Source of the DNA: an uncultured Clostridia bacterium
GTDB taxonomy: Bacteria > Bacillota > Clostridia > Christensenellales > Borkfalkiaceae
Length of the DNA: 64,000 nt
Direction: 5' to 3'
Assembly (NCBI GenBank): GCA_949283125.1
Contig: CASDRK010000002.1
Span: 1-64,000 of the forward strand
The position numbers were made by a program, and so were the translations under genes. Of the stretch, positions 7,083-14,466 are shown one piece after another. The notes under the pieces are model-generated. The model worked only from the letters and a program-made list of their open reading frames with translations. It searched no databases and was not told the DNA's origin. Positions within the stretch are counted from its first letter, which is position 1. Every line of letters begins with the position of its first letter.

Positions 7083-8396
7083 TTGAAAGCTGTTAAAGGA
7101 AAAATCTTCTTCGGCGGAGTGCACGTAAGGGACGAAAAGAGCCCCACCTGCGACAAGCCGACCGAGGTGCTTCCCGAGCCTTCCGAAGTGTACATCTCCA
7201 CCAGACAATCGGCGGGACGGCCCGCCCTGCCCTGCGTGGAGGTCGGACAAAAGGTAAAGGAAGGTCAAACGATCGCGCGGGCCGACGGACCCGTCTCTTC
7301 CAACGTGTTCGCGAGCGTTGCGGGCGTGGTGAAGAGCATAGCCCCCCTGCCTTCGCCCAACGGCGGCGAGGAGACGTTTATCGCAATTTCCTCGGACGGC
7401 AGCGGAGACAAGCAGTATCTTGAACCGCTTACCGACCCTTCCGCGGAGGAGATACTCGCGCGCATATACGACGCCGGAATAGTGGGCATGGGCGGCGCGG
7501 GATTCCCCGCGGCGATAAAGGACGCGCCCAAGTGCAAAGTGGACACGCTGATACTCAACGGCGCGGAATGCGAACCCTACCTTACGTGCGACCACAGGCT
7601 GATGGCAGAGCATACCGACGAGATCGTGCGCGGAGCGCGCTATATAGCCAAAGCTTTGGGCGGAGTTGAGATAGCGATAGGCATCGAGCGCAACAAGCCC
7701 GACTGCATAGCCGCGTTCGAGCCCTACGACGACGTGAAGGTCGTGTCGCTTGCAAGGCGCTACCCCATGGGCAGCGAAAAGCACCTGATATATTCGTGCA
7801 CCGGCAGAAAGGTGCGCCCCGGCAAGCTGCCCGCCGACGCAGGCGCGATAGTGCACAACGTGGCCACGGCCTATGCCGTATGTCAGGCCGTGGAGCTGGG
7901 CAAGCCGCTGTACGAAAGGGAGATAACCGTTTCGGGCAAGGCCGTAAAGCAGCCCAAAAACCTTTGGGTGAAAGTGGGCGCGAGCGTAAAAGACATAATA
8001 GAATATTGCGGCGGCGAGCTGTCCTCGCCGGTGAAGGCGGTGCGCGGCGGCCCCATGACGGGCGTTGCGCTGGCCGACTACGACAACTATATTGTCAAGA
8101 CTTCGGACGGCATAATACTGATGACCGCCGAAGAGGCCGACTGCATGGCGCCCACGCCCTGCCTGAACTGCGGCAAGTGCGCCGACGTGTGCCCCATGCA
8201 TCTGATGCCCATGCAGACGGCGTTCTACTCCGCGGCGGGCGATTTTGACGCGGCCGCAAAACTGGGCAACACCATGTGCTGCATAGAGTGCGGCGCGTGC
8301 GAGTACGTGTGTCCCGCAAAACGGCCGCTCATTCAGGCCATAAGAAAGACAAAGGCGGCCATAAGCGCCAAAAATACGCAAGGAGGCAACAAATAA
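7083..8396 (+). CDS. rnfC: electron transport complex subunit RnfC
   Basis: Peripheral NADH-binding subunit of the Rnf complex, which couples ferredoxin:NAD+ electron transfer to ion pumping. About 437 residues. Family features are the N-terminal FFGGVHV, the glycine-rich GMGGAGFPAAIKD, NGAECEPYLTCDHR, and two [4Fe-4S] motifs (CLNCGKCADVC and CIECGACEYVC) near the C-terminus. Start choice: GGAGG at 7072-7076 is directly next to TTG 7077 but six bases before TTG 7083, so 7083 is preferred and gives the N-terminus MKAVKGKIFF. It overlaps rnfD by one base (TAATG). Confidence 0.96.
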   Translation: MKAVKGKIFFGGVHVRDEKSPTCDKPTEVLPEPSEVYISTRQSAGRPALPCVEVGQKVKEGQTIARADGPVSSNVFASVAGVVKSIAPLPSPNGGEETFIAISSDGSGDKQYLEPLTDPSAEEILARIYDAGIVGMGGAGFPAAIKDAPKCKVDTLILNGAECEPYLTCDHRLMAEHTDEIVRGARYIAKALGGVEIAIGIERNKPDCIAAFEPYDDVKVVSLARRYPMGSEKHLIYSCTGRKVRPGKLPADAGAIVHNVATAYAVCQAVELGKPLYEREITVSGKAVKQPKNLWVKVGASVKDIIEYCGGELSSPVKAVRGGPMTGVALADYDNYIVKTSDGIILMTAEEADCMAPTPCLNCGKCADVCPMHLMPMQTAFYSAAGDFDAAAKLGNTMCCIECGACEYVCPAKRPLIQAIRKTKAAISAKNTQGGNK

Positions 8397-9436
8397 TGGA
8401 CAATACCGTTGTGATATCCACGCCTCCCCACATAAAATCGCGCAGGACGACAAAGGGCATAATGCTCGACGTTATAATAGCGTTGGCGCCCGCCGCGATA
8501 GCGGGAATGGTGTTCTTCGGCTGGCAGGCGCTGGTGCTGATAATAACTTCGGTGCTGGCGGCGGTCGCCTCGGAATTCGTGTATTACTTCATATATAACG
8601 GCGGCTTCAAGGCAAAGTGCGCAAACGCCGGCAAGGTGTGCCTTAACTGGTGGAAACAGTTTGACTACACTTCGATAGTGACGGGCCTGATACTCGCGCT
8701 GATAGTTCCCTCCACCGCAAATTGGTACGAAATTCTGATAGGCGCGGCGTTTGCCGTCATAATCGTAAAGATGCTGTTCGGCGGAACGGGACGCAACCTT
8801 GTAAACCCCGCCGCCGCGGGCAGGATAATGATGTTCCTAAGCTTTACCCTTACCACCTACGTTGCGGCAAACTTTGAACCCATAAGCCTGGACAGCCAGC
8901 TGTATTCGGGCGCCACGCACCTTTCGGGCTGGCTGCTCGGCGGCTCCTCGTCCGCGCGCCTCGATTGGCTTGACCTCTTCCTCGGCACGGGCGTGGCCGG
9001 CTGCATAGGCGAGACGTGCAAGCTTGCGCTGCTTATCGGCTACGTCTATCTGGTCGCGAGAAAGGTGATAAAGTGGTGGCAGCCCCTCCTCTACATCGCG
9101 CTCTCTTCATTCCTTTCGGTGTGCATGGCAGCGACGGCGGAGGGCGCGGCGTTTGAAATATCGCTGTTCGTCGATTACGCGCTCTCCGGCGGGCTGATGT
9201 TCGGAGCCATATTCATGGCCACGGACTACGTGACTTCGCCCAAGGGACTGTACGGACAGATAACCTACTACGTGCTGCTTGCGGTGCTGACTTCGCTTTT
9301 AAGGTTCTACACCAAGATAGAAGTGGTATCCTTTGCGATAATGATAATGAACCTTGTAGTTCCCCTGATAGACACCTATATCGTAAGAAAGCCCTTCGGC
9401 TACAGACGCGAGAAAAAGGCAAAGGAGGACAAATAA
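8396..9436 (+). CDS. rnfD: electron transport complex subunit RnfD, covalent FMN site
   Basis: Integral membrane subunit of 346 residues with about nine helices. It carries the flavinylation motif SGAT (YSGATHLSG), with T174 as the predicted FMN-bearing threonine. Other family blocks are GGTGRNLVNPAAAGR and FMATDYVTSPKG. RnfD passes electrons between RnfG and the membrane core. The start ATG 8396 follows AGGAGG and overlaps the rnfC stop. The flavin would be attached by ApbE, encoded at 13150-14376. Confidence 0.97.
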   Translation: MDNTVVISTPPHIKSRRTTKGIMLDVIIALAPAAIAGMVFFGWQALVLIITSVLAAVASEFVYYFIYNGGFKAKCANAGKVCLNWWKQFDYTSIVTGLILALIVPSTANWYEILIGAAFAVIIVKMLFGGTGRNLVNPAAAGRIMMFLSFTLTTYVAANFEPISLDSQLYSGATHLSGWLLGGSSSARLDWLDLFLGTGVAGCIGETCKLALLIGYVYLVARKVIKWWQPLLYIALSSFLSVCMAATAEGAAFEISLFVDYALSGGLMFGAIFMATDYVTSPKGLYGQITYYVLLAVLTSLLRFYTKIEVVSFAIMIMNLVVPLIDTYIVRKPFGYRREKKAKEDK

Positions 9437-10444
9437 ATGACTGCAAGAGAGTTTTTTAAGAGCACGGCATTCAAGTGCATAGCCGTTTTGCTTGCGATAG
9501 TTCTTATATGCGGCATCGTCCTCACGTTCTGCAACGCCCTGCTGGAAGTGCCCGACGAGGAGCGCACGGCGAGGGCCGTTGCAAAAGTGTTCCCCGGCGA
9601 GACAGTGACGTACGAAGAGAACGACGTAAAGGAAAAATACGCCGACACCGACAACTACACCGTGGAGCAGGCGTTCACCATGACGGGCACGCACGAAGGA
9701 CAGTACCTTTTAAACATAGTGGGCAAGGGCGGCTACAAGAGCGGCACCGTTACGTGCTGGATACTTGTGGACGCCTTGAGCGGCACCCCCGCAGCCCCCG
9801 GCTCGTTCACCGGCATAAGCAAAGTGGTGATAACCGGAAACGAAAAGCAGTCGTTCATGAGCAAGGTGAGCGGCGACGCCGTTCAGGCAGTGATAGACAA
9901 GCAGGACGACGACGGATTCGTTTCGTACAGCGGTTCGGGCATAAAGACGGGCGCGACCTTCTCGCTCGGCGCCGTGACAAACGCCATGAACGGCGCAAAG
10001 GCCTACACCGAGAGCGTGTACTGCGGACTGGCCAATCCCTACGAGGACTGGATAGCGGGCGCGATGATAGACCGCACCACCACCTATTCCGTCGAGAACG
10101 GCGCCGTGACATACAACATCGTCACGCTGGCCAACCCCCCCGCCACTCCCTTCACGATAGAGATAGTTGTGGGCGCCGACAAAAAGATAGCTTCGTTTGA
10201 AATAGTGGTGGACGGCTCGACCGGACAGAAATACACCGATATGATATACGGTTCGTTCGTGGGCAAGGACGCATCGTTCTTTGCGGGCGTCATCGGCGAA
10301 AACGGCGAAATAAAAGACAACGACAACTACGTTGCAAACGGCATAACCACGGGCGCGACCCGCTCCAACTACCTTTGCCTGTGCGCGGCGCTGTTTGCCA
10401 CCGCCAACTACGATACGGCCGTTGCCGACGGAGGTAATGCGTGA
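9437..10444 (+). CDS. rnfG: RnfG-like subunit with two FMN-attachment motifs
   Basis: 335 residues, well above the roughly 200 usual for RnfG. One N-terminal membrane anchor (about 12-35) is followed by an extracytosolic part. The standard RnfG motif KTGATFS places a covalent FMN on T174. A second motif, ITTGATRSNY, occurs at T308 near the C-terminus, after another region of FMN_bind character. It therefore looks like a duplicated flavin domain. ATG 9437 follows AAAGGAGG and abuts the rnfD stop. Confidence 0.93.
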   Translation: MTAREFFKSTAFKCIAVLLAIVLICGIVLTFCNALLEVPDEERTARAVAKVFPGETVTYEENDVKEKYADTDNYTVEQAFTMTGTHEGQYLLNIVGKGGYKSGTVTCWILVDALSGTPAAPGSFTGISKVVITGNEKQSFMSKVSGDAVQAVIDKQDDDGFVSYSGSGIKTGATFSLGAVTNAMNGAKAYTESVYCGLANPYEDWIAGAMIDRTTTYSVENGAVTYNIVTLANPPATPFTIEIVVGADKKIASFEIVVDGSTGQKYTDMIYGSFVGKDASFFAGVIGENGEIKDNDNYVANGITTGATRSNYLCLCAALFATANYDTAVADGGNA

Positions 10445-11124
10445 TGAACAAGTACAAGAAGATAACTTTAGACGGAATAATCTTCAACAATCCCACGTTC
10501 ATGCTGGTGCTGGGCACCTGCCCCACGCTGGGACTCATCTCCTCCGCGCTGCCGGCGCTGGAGATGGGGCTGGCAGTAATAGTCATTCTGACGCTGAGCA
10601 ACGTCATCATCTCCGCGCTCAGAAAGCTGATACCCAACGAAGTGCGCATCCCCTGCTACATCGTGGTGATAGCCACGCTTGTAACGCTGATAAGAATGGT
10701 TTTGGACAAGTTTTTGCCCGACGTGTACGAAGCGCTGGGCAACCTGCTGGCGCTGATAGTGGTTAACTGCATAATACTCGGCAGGGCGGAAGCGTTTGCC
10801 AACAAGCACACCGTTGCGGAGAGCGCGGTCGACGGCCTTGCCAACGGCGTAGGCTTTACGATGGCGCTGACGGTGATGGGCATAATATGCGAATTTTTGG
10901 GCAGCGGCAGTCTGTTCGGGCTGAAGATAATGAACTTCAGCATAGGCATGTTTTCCACGCCGGCGGGCGCGTTCATAGTGTTCGGACTTTCGATATGCGC
11001 CTTTACGGCAATAATAGACGCGTTTCAGCGCGCCGGCCGCGTAAAGGCCAATAAGCTTGCGCGCGAAAATATGCTGGGTGCGGGCGAAGCCGCGGCGCAG
11101 ACCGCCGGGGAGGTAAAAGCATAA
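10444..11124 (+). CDS. rnfE: electron transport complex subunit RnfE
   Basis: About 226 residues with six membrane helices; homologous to RnfA and NqrD. Family blocks are NNPTFMLVLGTCPTLG with its conserved cysteine, and GRAEAFA. Together with RnfA it holds the membrane-embedded iron-sulfur centre. ATG 10444 overlaps the rnfG stop (TGATG), with GGAGG nine bases upstream; GTG 10441 is also possible. The stop overlaps rnfA (TAATG). Confidence 0.96.
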   Translation: MNKYKKITLDGIIFNNPTFMLVLGTCPTLGLISSALPALEMGLAVIVILTLSNVIISALRKLIPNEVRIPCYIVVIATLVTLIRMVLDKFLPDVYEALGNLLALIVVNCIILGRAEAFANKHTVAESAVDGLANGVGFTMALTVMGIICEFLGSGSLFGLKIMNFSIGMFSTPAGAFIVFGLSICAFTAIIDAFQRAGRVKANKLARENMLGAGEAAAQTAGEVKA

Positions 11125-11729
11125 TGGCAACGTTTATAGCAATGGTGCTGGCAGCCGTGCTGACCAACAACTTTATCACCGTTCAGACGCTGGGCATCTG
11201 CCCCTTCCTCGGCGTATCCAAAAAGACGTCGTCCGCGCTGGGCATGGGCGTGGCCGTTACCGTGGTAATGGCTCTTGCCGCGGCGGTGACGTGGCCCATA
11301 TACGAGTACGTTATGGTGCCGCTGAACTTTGCTTTCCTTGAAATAATAGTTTTCATCTTCATAATAGCTTCGCTCGTGCAGATGCTGGAGATGATAATAC
11401 GCAAGCTTTCGCCCTCCCTTTACAATGCGATGGGCGTGTACCTGCCGCTGATAACCACCAACTGCGCCGTTCTGGGCGTGTGCGAACTTGTGATAGACAA
11501 GTCCGCCATGGCCGGACTTCTGGGCGGCGCGGCCGTAAACTTCGGCTGGGCGGTTTTGTACTCGCTGTTCGCCGGCATAGGCTTTACGCTCGTAATGGTA
11601 ATAATGAGCGGACTGCGCGAAAAGCTCAACCACGTAAAGACGGCCAAATATCTGAACGGCTTCCCCATCTCGATGGTGACGGCGTCGCTCATCTGCATGG
11701 CGTTCATGGTATTCACCTACATCGCATAA
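11124..11729 (+). CDS. rnfA: electron transport complex subunit RnfA
   Basis: 201 residues, six helices, standard length. The conserved blocks LTNNFITVQTLGICPFLG and ITTNCAVLG contain the two cysteines that bind the membrane iron-sulfur centre together with RnfE. It is preceded by GGGGAGG inside the end of rnfE. Isoleucine is coded by ATA 12 times, ATC 6 times and ATT not at all. Confidence 0.97.
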   Translation: MATFIAMVLAAVLTNNFITVQTLGICPFLGVSKKTSSALGMGVAVTVVMALAAAVTWPIYEYVMVPLNFAFLEIIVFIFIIASLVQMLEMIIRKLSPSLYNAMGVYLPLITTNCAVLGVCELVIDKSAMAGLLGGAAVNFGWAVLYSLFAGIGFTLVMVIMSGLREKLNHVKTAKYLNGFPISMVTASLICMAFMVFTYIA

Positions 11730-11746
11730 GGAGGAGCAAGAAGAAT

Positions 11747-12577
11747 ATGTACAATTTATTATCCTCGCTCGGCCAGATAACGGCCGATACATGGAAGACC
11801 GTGGGCATAGTTGCCGGCATACTCTTCGGCGTTGCGCTGGTAATCGTCATCGCCATACTCGTTGTGGGCAAAGTGTTCAAAGTGGACATGGACGAAAAGG
11901 TGACGAAAATACTTGAAAACCTTGCGGGCGCCAACTGCGGCGGCTGCGGCTGCAGCGGCTGCGCCGGCTTTGCCGCAAAGCTTGCGGACGGCACGGGCGA
12001 CCTTTCGGCCTGCCACGTTACCTCCCCCGAAAAGAAGGCGGAGATTGCAAAGCTTTTGGGCATAGAACTGAAGGACGAGGAACGCGAGGTGGCCATAGTA
12101 AAATGCAACGGCGGCGACAACGCGGCAAAGAAGTTTGAGTACAAAGGCAACCCCGCATGCTCGGCCTGCGCGGGACTTTTGGGCGGCAACACGGTGTGCG
12201 GCACGGCATGTCTGGGCTGCGGCGACTGCAAAAACGCCTGCCCCGAAGGCGCGATATCCATTGTGGCCGGGGTGGCGAAAGTCGACCCGGACAAGTGCAT
12301 AAACTGCGGAGCCTGCATACTTGCCTGCCCCAGACACATAATAGAGCGCATACCCGCCAAAGCGCCCGTTTACGCAGCCTGCTCGTCGCACTGCAAGGGC
12401 AAGGAAGTTATGGACGGCTGCAAAGTGGGCTGCATAGGCTGCACGCTGTGCGCCAAAAAGTGTCCCCACGGCGCAATAACAATGGTTGACAACCTGCCTG
12501 TGTTCGACTACGACAAGTGCACCGGATGCAAGACCTGCGTGGCCGTATGCCCCAGACACATCATTCTTGAAAGATAA
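11747..12577 (+). CDS. rnfB: electron transport complex subunit RnfB
   Basis: 276 residues; the ferredoxin-docking subunit that feeds electrons into Rnf. It has an N-terminal membrane helix (about 17-38), then the Fe-S domain motif NCGGCGCSGC near residue 63. Four ferredoxin-type cysteine clusters follow, starting CLGCGDC, CINCGAC, CIGCTLC and CTGCKTC, with an extra cysteine group (CSSHC) between them. ATG 11747 follows AAGGAGGAG. It is the last gene of the Rnf operon, followed by a hairpin. Confidence 0.96.
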   Translation: MYNLLSSLGQITADTWKTVGIVAGILFGVALVIVIAILVVGKVFKVDMDEKVTKILENLAGANCGGCGCSGCAGFAAKLADGTGDLSACHVTSPEKKAEIAKLLGIELKDEEREVAIVKCNGGDNAAKKFEYKGNPACSACAGLLGGNTVCGTACLGCGDCKNACPEGAISIVAGVAKVDPDKCINCGACILACPRHIIERIPAKAPVYAACSSHCKGKEVMDGCKVGCIGCTLCAKKCPHGAITMVDNLPVFDYDKCTGCKTCVAVCPRHIILER

Positions 12578-12597
12578 AAAGCAGATTAAAATAAAGA

Positions 12598-12625
12598 GCG
12601 CGGCCTCCCCTGCGGGAGGCCGCGC
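12598..12625 (+). terminator. hairpin after rnfB
   Basis: A perfect 12-bp stem (12598-12609 with 12614-12625) and loop CTGC between the convergent rnfB and NusG-II genes. No T-run follows, so it may stall or protect rather than terminate by itself. Confidence 0.65.
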
Positions 12626-12666
12626 CTGTGTTCTTAAACAAATTTTTTGCGCCGCGGCGACGCGCG

Positions 12667-13146
12667 TCACCATATCACGCTGCCGCTGACGCTGCCCGAA
12701 CTTATTATCATTGCGTGCGTGGCGCAGATTATGGGCGGCGAGGAACCGGAAGTTATTGCGGCGGTGTACACGCAGTTGAGCGCCGGACAATTGGCATTCG
12801 TCACCCTTACGCTGACGGCCGCCTTGTCTATCAATATCTCGTTATATTCCGTCTCGCCGGCGTGAAAGACGAGCTTTAAAGCCGAATCGTCGTCCGACAG
12901 CACTTCCACCCGCTCCGGGTCGGAGATATCCAGACGGCCGGAGACAAAATCGTATGCGCACACGGTGCGCTGTTCTTCGCCGAATCCGACGGTTATCACC
13001 ACGCTTTCCAAAGGAGTTCCGCCGCGCACGAACACAAACGCCGCAAACAGCGCCGCAATGAGCGCCGCGAGAAACGCGTAGACGGCGATATCCCATATTT
13101 TAAAGCCCCTGTCGGCCTTTACCTGCGTTACTTTTTTTAATGACAT
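12667..13146 (-). CDS. NusG domain II-containing membrane-anchored protein
   Basis: 159 residues. One N-terminal helix (about 19-43) leads into an outer domain that ends with the family pattern NCPALNCVYTAAI, then PPIICATHAMIIS. The conserved cysteines could bind metal or form a disulfide. The family is common beside Rnf, ApbE and FMN-binding genes, and from memory it includes EetA of the Listeria flavin-based electron-transfer locus. It starts 3 nt after the apbE stop without its own ribosome site, so translation is probably coupled. A role in extracytosolic electron transfer is inferred from context. Confidence 0.85.
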   Translation of the reverse strand: MSLKKVTQVKADRGFKIWDIAVYAFLAALIAALFAAFVFVRGGTPLESVVITVGFGEEQRTVCAYDFVSGRLDISDPERVEVLSDDDSALKLVFHAGETEYNEILIDKAAVSVRVTNANCPALNCVYTAAITSGSSPPIICATHAMIISSGSVSGSVIW

Positions 13147-13149
13147 TGC

Positions 13150-14376
13150 TTAAACGAGAACTATGCCGCCCGCGCCGTCGGACGAACCGGCGAGGACGTA
13201 TTTGGAATTGAACTCAAGATCGGGCACGTTGGTAAGCACGCTGCGGCAGGGGCCGTCCTCCCCGCGCACTGCCATGACGACCTTGTAATCGCGCAGGTGC
13301 CCGTTTACGAACTGCACGGCGCTATCCGCGCCCATGACGGAGAGCGCCGTCGTCAGCGCGTCGGCGCGGGCCGCGGACCCGCCGACCACCGTGCAGGCGG
13401 CTATGCCGTACTCTATCGGGCGGCCGGTGAAGGGATCTATTATGTGGCAGTAAGTCACCCCGTCGAGCGTATAGCACTTTTCGTAATCGCCGCTGGAGGA
13501 CAGCGCGGCCGAACTGATATACACGCGCGCATATGCCCCTCCGTAGGGGTCATCGGGGTCGGTCAGATTGAGCTCCCACTCGCCGCTCTGCGATTCATGA
13601 GAGGCCAGCGCGGAGACGGACGACGAGCCGAAATCGAAAAAGCCGTACTCAAAGCCGTATTCCGCCATCATGGACGTCACGACGTCGGCGGCGTAGCCCT
13701 TGCCTATGCCGCCGAGATCGAGGGCGAGAGAGTACTCGTCGCCTTGCGGCCCGGTGACGGTGAACGCGGGCTTTGCGGCATAATAGCGGCCCTCCCTTTG
13801 GTACACTTCAAGTTCGGACATGTGCGAAGCGAGCTCTTTGAATATATTCACGTACTCCTCGTCCGGCGCGGCGAGGGCGGTGACGGCGCCGCCGTTCTCC
13901 GTCAGCCTGTCGTAGGGCCTGCGCGAAGTTAAGGGCGCCTGCCACGTGAGCTCGTTGAATCGGGGAGAAAAGCCGAAAAGATCCACGCTGTAGTACACGG
14001 CGGGATTGTAGCAGCCGCCGCTGAATTCATACATTTCCACGGCCTGCGAAAGGACGGTGTAGGTCAGCTCGTCTATCTCCACTTCCTCCCCGGCCTCGGC
14101 CGCATTGAAGCGGGCTATGCACGAGCCTTCGACGGACGACGAAAGACTAGATTCGAGTTCGCCAAGGAAGCTTTCCACGGCCGTGCCGAGCTCGGAGAGA
14201 CTGCGCTTATTTGCCTCGTCGGCAAAATCGGCTGTAACGACAAGGCGCGCGGTGGTATCGAATTTATTGTAGTAGCGCACCAGCGAAGAATATTCCTCGA
14301 CATGGCATGCGGCAAGGGAGAACGGACAGGCGAGCGCGACTGCGCACGCCATGACCGCGGCCAACATTTTTTTCAT
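13150..14376 (-). CDS. apbE: FAD:protein FMN transferase, lipoprotein
   Basis: 408 residues. A signal peptide with a lipobox ending at C24 predicts anchoring on the outer face of the membrane. ApbE attaches FMN from FAD to threonines in (S/T)GAT motifs. Family features are DLGGIGKGYAADVV, FDFGSSSVSAL and HIIDPFTGRP. Its likely substrates are RnfD, RnfG and the lipoprotein encoded next to it. The promoter's -10 box lies nine bases before the ATG and no Shine-Dalgarno site is present, so the mRNA is probably leaderless. Confidence 0.96.
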   Translation of the reverse strand: MKKMLAAVMACAVALACPFSLAACHVEEYSSLVRYYNKFDTTARLVVTADFADEANKRSLSELGTAVESFLGELESSLSSSVEGSCIARFNAAEAGEEVEIDELTYTVLSQAVEMYEFSGGCYNPAVYYSVDLFGFSPRFNELTWQAPLTSRRPYDRLTENGGAVTALAAPDEEYVNIFKELASHMSELEVYQREGRYYAAKPAFTVTGPQGDEYSLALDLGGIGKGYAADVVTSMMAEYGFEYGFFDFGSSSVSALASHESQSGEWELNLTDPDDPYGGAYARVYISSAALSSSGDYEKCYTLDGVTYCHIIDPFTGRPIEYGIAACTVVGGSAARADALTTALSVMGADSAVQFVNGHLRDYKVVMAVRGEDGPCRSVLTNVPDLEFNSKYVLAGSSDGAGGIVLV

Positions 14377-14385
14377 ATCACAACA

Positions 14386-14414
14386 ATTATATAGATTTTT
14401 CGGGCATAAATCAA
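14386..14414 (-). promoter_or_regulatory. apbE promoter, leaderless geometry
   Basis: On the minus strand, TTGATT (14409-14414), a 17-bp spacer, and TATAAT (14386-14391), then nine bases to the ATG at 14376. A hairpin that may end the upstream lipoprotein transcript (14414-14433) abuts the -35 box. Confidence 0.75.
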
Positions 14415-14466
14415 GCCCGCCGGCGGCGGGCCTGAAAATTTTGTGCGATTTTATTCAAACCTGAAG

